The position numbers and the translations under genes were made by a program. Below the pieces are notes generated by a model. That model made no database searches, was not told the origin of the DNA, and saw only the letters and a list, made by a program, of their open reading frames with translations. From positions 62,001-126,000 of the forward strand of contig JAWKTX010000012.1 of NCBI GenBank assembly GCA_041398825.1: a stretch of 64,000 bases of DNA. Reading direction: 5' to 3'. Below are positions 60,663 to 64,000 of this stretch, piece after piece; within the stretch, counting starts at the first letter, position 1, and each line of letters starts with the position of its first letter. The stretch is from Planctomycetaceae bacterium (lineage in GTDB: Bacteria; Planctomycetota; Planctomycetia; Planctomycetales; Planctomycetaceae).

Positions 60663-61721
60663 ATGCGAAAGTACGGAAAATGGTTACTCGCTCTGGGTGT
60701 GATGGCAGCAAGTCCTGCTGTCGTCAACGCAGACGGATTCCCCGGCACAGCATCACGCCCATCTGCGTCTGTTGCCGGTGCATCCACCCAGTCTCGCAAT
60801 CAGGCGATTGCGGAAGACGTGGCACGTGCCCTGCGTGGGGCTCAGCTTGACGGCTACGATGTTGACATCGAAGTCCGCGACGGCGTCGCCACAATCAACG
60901 GCAAAGTTCGTAATGCCAGCCACCGAGCCCTTGCCAGCAAGGCAGCCGGAAGTGTGGCCGGTGTCAAACAGGTCCAGAATAACCTGAAATTTGTCCCACA
61001 GGGCAACGTTCAGCAGGCTTCTGCTGCTGTCGAACCGGCAACAGTACAGCACGCGTCATGGGATACATCTCTGCAGACCGGCCGCGGTGTGCAGCGAGTC
61101 AACCATGAGTCCTCGGCACCGGCTCCTGGAAATCAGCAGGTCGCTGAACAGATCGGTGCTGCATTGTCGCAGGCCGGACTGGTCGGCTACGACGTGGAAA
61201 TTCGCTACAACGAGGGCGTTGCCACGTTGAGTGGAAACGTGGCCACTGTTGGTCAGCGACAGGCCGCATCAGATGCGGTTTCCCGCGTCTCTGGTGTGAA
61301 ATCTGTCAACAACCAGTTACAGGTAAATCCCATCCAGCAGACGTCATTCAATCCAGCGATGATGCCACAACCAGGTATGATGCCACAGCCCGGTATGATG
61401 CCGGTCGGCATGATGCAGCCTGGTATGTCTCCTGGAATGATGCCATCACCGATGGGTGCATCTCCTGCGAGCTACACCAATCCACAACTTCCGGGACATG
61501 CATGGCCAGCCTATGCACAATACCCGAACTCGGCAGCGGTCAGCTACCCGACTCAGTACAGTGCAAGTGCGTGGCCTTACATCGGTCCATTCTATCCATA
61601 CCCACAAGTTCCAATGGGGTGGCGTGAAGTATCACTGGAATGGGACGACGGCTACTGGCAGCTGAACTTCAACAAAGAGAAAGACAAATGGTACTGGATC
61701 CTGAATCCAAAGAGCTGGTAA
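60663..61721 (+). CDS. Exported protein with two BON domains and a Met/Pro/Gly repeat
   Basis: 352 residues from ATG 60663, preceded by a strong GGAGGA site. Signal peptide MRKYGKWLLALGVMAASPAVVNA. Two BON domains follow: the first has YDVDIEVRDGVATINGKVRN and AGVKQVQNNL, the second YDVEIRYNEGVATLSGNV and SGVKSVNNQL. After them comes a low-complexity stretch of MMPQPG and related units, then a tyrosine- and tryptophan-rich end (GYWQLNFNKEKDKWYWILNP). BON domains bind membrane phospholipid or envelope components. It follows the PDZ gene's terminator and has its own terminator at 61751, so it is a single-gene unit. Confidence 0.85.
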   Translation: MRKYGKWLLALGVMAASPAVVNADGFPGTASRPSASVAGASTQSRNQAIAEDVARALRGAQLDGYDVDIEVRDGVATINGKVRNASHRALASKAAGSVAGVKQVQNNLKFVPQGNVQQASAAVEPATVQHASWDTSLQTGRGVQRVNHESSAPAPGNQQVAEQIGAALSQAGLVGYDVEIRYNEGVATLSGNVATVGQRQAASDAVSRVSGVKSVNNQLQVNPIQQTSFNPAMMPQPGMMPQPGMMPVGMMQPGMSPGMMPSPMGASPASYTNPQLPGHAWPAYAQYPNSAAVSYPTQYSASAWPYIGPFYPYPQVPMGWREVSLEWDDGYWQLNFNKEKDKWYWILNPKSW

Positions 61722-61750
61722 TCCGGCCCGATACCATCTGATCACGACGA

Positions 61751-61792
61751 AGCTCGCCATTGACCTGCCAAGGTTACTGGCGAGCTTTTCTT
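61751..61792 (+). terminator. Intrinsic terminator after the BON-domain gene
   Basis: AGCTCGCCA (61751-61759) pairs perfectly with TGGCGAGCT (61778-61786), followed by TTTCTT. It lies 30 bp after the stop. Confidence 0.88.
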
Positions 61793-62837
61793 ATTCAGCA
61801 GGTCAAGGTAACCGCTGCTTGTATTTTCGAGCCTTCCGCTGTTCTCCTGAAATGCAGGGGCCACGCGACACCAATGTGGCTCCTCATTACATGAGGCAGT
61901 CCGCACGATTCACTGGTGTTTCGCCCGTCAAGCACTTTTCAGACTGTTGATTTCCCAGTGTTTCAGACGGCGTCCGACGGAATGGCATTCAGTGACTTGA
62001 AATGGAGCATCCGGTTCCGCCTGACGATGCTCCTTCGTCGCTGCGGGCGCGGCCGTCGTTCCAGCGTTCACTCCCGTAGCTCAACATCCTTCGGCCGACT
62101 ATCCATGCTGCTCGAAACTTTCGGCATTGAGCCAGGCACGCAGGACGACTGGAAACCATCGTGTTTTCAGGTCTCCTGCTCGAGCCAGTCCCATTCTTCA
62201 ACGGGCTGCTAAGTTAGGTTAGGGTTTGACATTCTGCAGTACGCCGGATCGCCGTTTGGTGGGACGCGCAGGGGATGTGATGGCCGGGCATGGTTCGGCT
62301 CGCTGCACCGAGGTCATTGCCAGACTTCGTTGGTGCGAATGGGACTGGAACTTCCATCGGCTGCCTCCGATCGTCCGACACAACACCGGAGATGGCCAAT
62401 CCCTTCCGTGGTGCAAATTGCTTCGTCAGGACTTCATCAGGCTCTTGCTCAAACGATCCACACCAAGGCTTCGCCCGAATTGGCTCACAGCGGCAGTGAT
62501 TGAAGTCGTCGTCCGATTGTGCAGGCGCATACCGAATCCGCCGGCGTCCTATTCAATTCAGCGTCCTTTTCATTTCATTGTGGCAGCTGGGACCGCCACG
62601 GATTGACCGATGCCCGTCCCATCTTTTTCGAATGCGTTTGGAGGACAAGAAATCGAAGCCTTCGACCGGATGACCCCATCCAGAGTGACTCCGAACGCTT
62701 GTTTCGTATCCGTGTGCGATGGGCATGGTCGATGGGCATGGTCGCCCGCCTTGTTACAATGCCCGAGGGCAAGTCCGTCAATGCGTTGAGCCCCCGGTAT
62801 GTTTCCTTTCCCGATGTCTGAGTGAAGGTCCATTCGC
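61793..62837. other. Long intergenic region with repeats
   Basis: More than 1 kb without a supportable gene. It contains palindromic repeat copy 4 (62122-62212) and a 13-bp direct repeat GATGGGCATGGTC at 62718-62730 and 62731-62743. Several open frames of 60-126 codons cross it, but none has a ribosome binding site or recognisable motif. It may hold decayed genes. Confidence 0.5.
62122..62212 (-). repeat. Palindromic intergenic repeat, copy 4 (reverse orientation)
   Basis: Read on the minus strand it has GACTGGCTCGAGCAGGAG and GATGGTTTCCAGTCGTCCTG like the other three copies. One arm (62127-62145) has decayed, so the outer stem is incomplete. It lies about 400 bp after the BON-domain gene in opposite orientation to the others. 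Confidence 0.8.
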
Positions 62838-63758
62838 ATGACACGAAACTCCTCGATCTCTCGACGGTCAATGATCTCCTCTCTCGGTGTCGCAGGAGCT
62901 GCTGCGATGGGTGGTTTGGAAACGCAGGGAGCGCCGTCACAGAAGTCACGAGACGCGGTGCCGGAAGATTTCCGGATTCAGAATCGGCGCATCCGCCAGG
63001 CGGTGATGGGTTGGTGCTTCAAGCCAATGCCAGCAGAAGATCTCATCCGCCACGCCGTTGCCATTGGTATCGAGGGAATTGAGGGAATTCCGACGTCGGC
63101 TTATCCCACAGCTGTTCAGGCAGGACTTAAAATTTCGATGGTCAGCAGTCACGGATTCGGGACGGGACCTGCGGATCCGGCGAATCACGATGAATGTATT
63201 GCAAAGCTAAAGTCATCAATCGACACGTCTGCTGAATTCGGCCGGCCAGTGGTCATAACCTTCACCGGCATGCGCGTCGATGGAATGCCGGATGACGTTG
63301 CCGAAGCCAACTGCCTGGCTTGCTGGCGCAAGGCCATCGATTACGCAGAAAAAAAGGAGGTGACGCTGGTCCTCGAACACCTCAACAGTCGCGACAATAC
63401 GCATCCCATGAAGGGGCACCCCGGCTACTTTGGAGATGATGTCGAACGCTGCGTAAGACTTGTTCGCGAAATGAATTCGCCCCACTTCAAATTGCTGTTC
63501 GATATCTACCACGTGCAGATCATGAACGGGGATGTCATTCGTCGCCTGAAAATGTACCACGACTACATCGGGCACTATCACACTGCCGGAAACCCGGGCC
63601 GCTGTGAACTGGATGAGAATCAGGAAATTAACTATCCGGCTATTATGAAGGCCATTCTGGAAACCGGCTACAACGGATTCGTCTGTCAGGAATTCATCCC
63701 CACATGGGACGACCCGGTTCTTGCTCTGCGCCACGCTGCCAGCGTTTGCGATGTCTGA
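62838..63758 (+). CDS. Tat-exported hydroxypyruvate-isomerase-like TIM-barrel protein
   Basis: 306 residues. A twin-arginine signal (SISRRSMISSLGVAGAAAMGG) leads to a xylose-isomerase-like barrel. VLEHLNSRDNTHPMKGHP, LLFDIYHVQIMNGDVIRRL and HYHTAGNPGRCELDENQEINY match the hydroxypyruvate isomerase (Hyi) group, including its metal-binding Glu, Asp and His residues. The true substrate in exported planctomycete members is unknown. It is related in fold to the protein at 34887. Probably a single-gene unit. Confidence 0.87.
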   Translation: MTRNSSISRRSMISSLGVAGAAAMGGLETQGAPSQKSRDAVPEDFRIQNRRIRQAVMGWCFKPMPAEDLIRHAVAIGIEGIEGIPTSAYPTAVQAGLKISMVSSHGFGTGPADPANHDECIAKLKSSIDTSAEFGRPVVITFTGMRVDGMPDDVAEANCLACWRKAIDYAEKKEVTLVLEHLNSRDNTHPMKGHPGYFGDDVERCVRLVREMNSPHFKLLFDIYHVQIMNGDVIRRLKMYHDYIGHYHTAGNPGRCELDENQEINYPAIMKAILETGYNGFVCQEFIPTWDDPVLALRHAASVCDV

Positions 63759-63798
63759 TCACAGATGGCATCCGGACGTGGCTATTCAAATGACGCTC

Positions 63799-63825
63799 GA
63801 AGAGATCTCGCATTGAGGTCTCTTC
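63799..63825 (+). terminator. Possible terminator hairpin
   Basis: GAAGAGATCTC (63799-63809) pairs with GAGGTCTCTTC (63815-63825) around a five-base loop, with one G-U pair. There is no T-run after it, so termination is uncertain. It lies 41 bp after the TIM-barrel gene. Confidence 0.45.
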
Positions 63826-64000
63826 CTGATCAATCGAGAAAGATTCGGTGGCGAAGGAATTTGCATCCGGCGGCGGCGAACTTAGACGCTGCCGTGCCAT
63901 CGGACGTCTTCCAGGAATCGTTGAAGTTACGCAGCACGTGAACGCGTGGAGGACGACTGGCCAGTTTGATAATTCCACAGCTTCAGGCCTGCGACAACTT
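63826..64000. other. Right edge of window, unassigned
   Basis: A minus-strand frame is open from the right edge to a stop at 63927-63929 and could be the last 24 codons of a gene that starts outside the window, ending TGQSSSTRSRAA. This is too short to judge. Confidence 0.2.

Overview
The window looks like a chromosome segment of a Planctomycetota bacterium, probably marine and within the Planctomycetales. The evidence is the gene content: a DUF1501 protein, a PSD1-type DUF1549/DUF1553 protein with CXXCH motifs, an ECF sigma factor beside a large Ser/Thr kinase, Tat-exported TIM-barrel 'sugar isomerases', small membrane proteins starting with an Asn-Pro-(Phe/Tyr)-x-Pro motif, and a sodium-pumping Na+-NQR. 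No rRNA, tRNA, CRISPR array, transposase or phage gene was recognised. I cannot name a genus from sequence alone.

Layout. 1-4480: the N-terminal part of threonine synthase (minus strand) and a 1137-aa membrane protein with a spermidine-synthase-like domain. 4874-12259: a complete nqrABCDEF operon ending in a gene that fuses the flavin transferase ApbE to an NqrM-like membrane/cysteine module, so both maturation factors of the pump lie on one chain. 12769-18059: DUF1501, RsgA, a zinc-ribbon membrane protein and a DUF4432 aldose-epimerase-like protein. 18101-29938: ten minus-strand genes for a surface glycan or glycolipid: DegT-like enzyme, Wzx-like flippase, Wzy-like polymerase, two sulfotransferases (one fused to thioredoxin), TylF-like methyltransferase, CapD/CapE-like 4,6-dehydratase, an SQD1-like UDP-sulfoquinovose synthase homologue and an alkaline-phosphatase-superfamily hydrolase. 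No glycosyltransferase is visible in it. 30218-33751: murC-murB-ddl, peptidoglycan precursor synthesis. 33819-41744: an NAD(P)-binding epimerase-like protein, a TIM-barrel protein, an MFS transporter, an alkaline phosphatase whose motif order indicates circular permutation, and a BatA-like protein. 41832-53728: two DUF58 paralogues, the PSD1 protein, an ECF sigma/kinase pair, and a DUF1444-like gene split by a frameshift. 54066-61721: aldehyde dehydrogenase, ArfB, a NUDIX hydrolase, and a second ECF sigma factor with a translationally coupled anti-sigma-like membrane protein, a PDZ protein and a two-BON-domain protein. 62838-63758: a hydroxypyruvate-isomerase-like protein.

Four copies of a roughly 95-bp palindromic element lie in intergenic spaces (near 12.3, 13.4, 37.5 and 62.2 kb), two of them a few bases after stop codons. 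Three convincing intrinsic terminators lie at 56.3, 60.3 and 61.8 kb.

The most interesting candidates are the ApbE-NqrM fusion, the apparently permuted alkaline phosphatase, the thioredoxin-sulfotransferase fusion inside the SQD1-like glycan locus, and the palindromic repeat family. All assignments come from reading motifs by eye; no database search was run.
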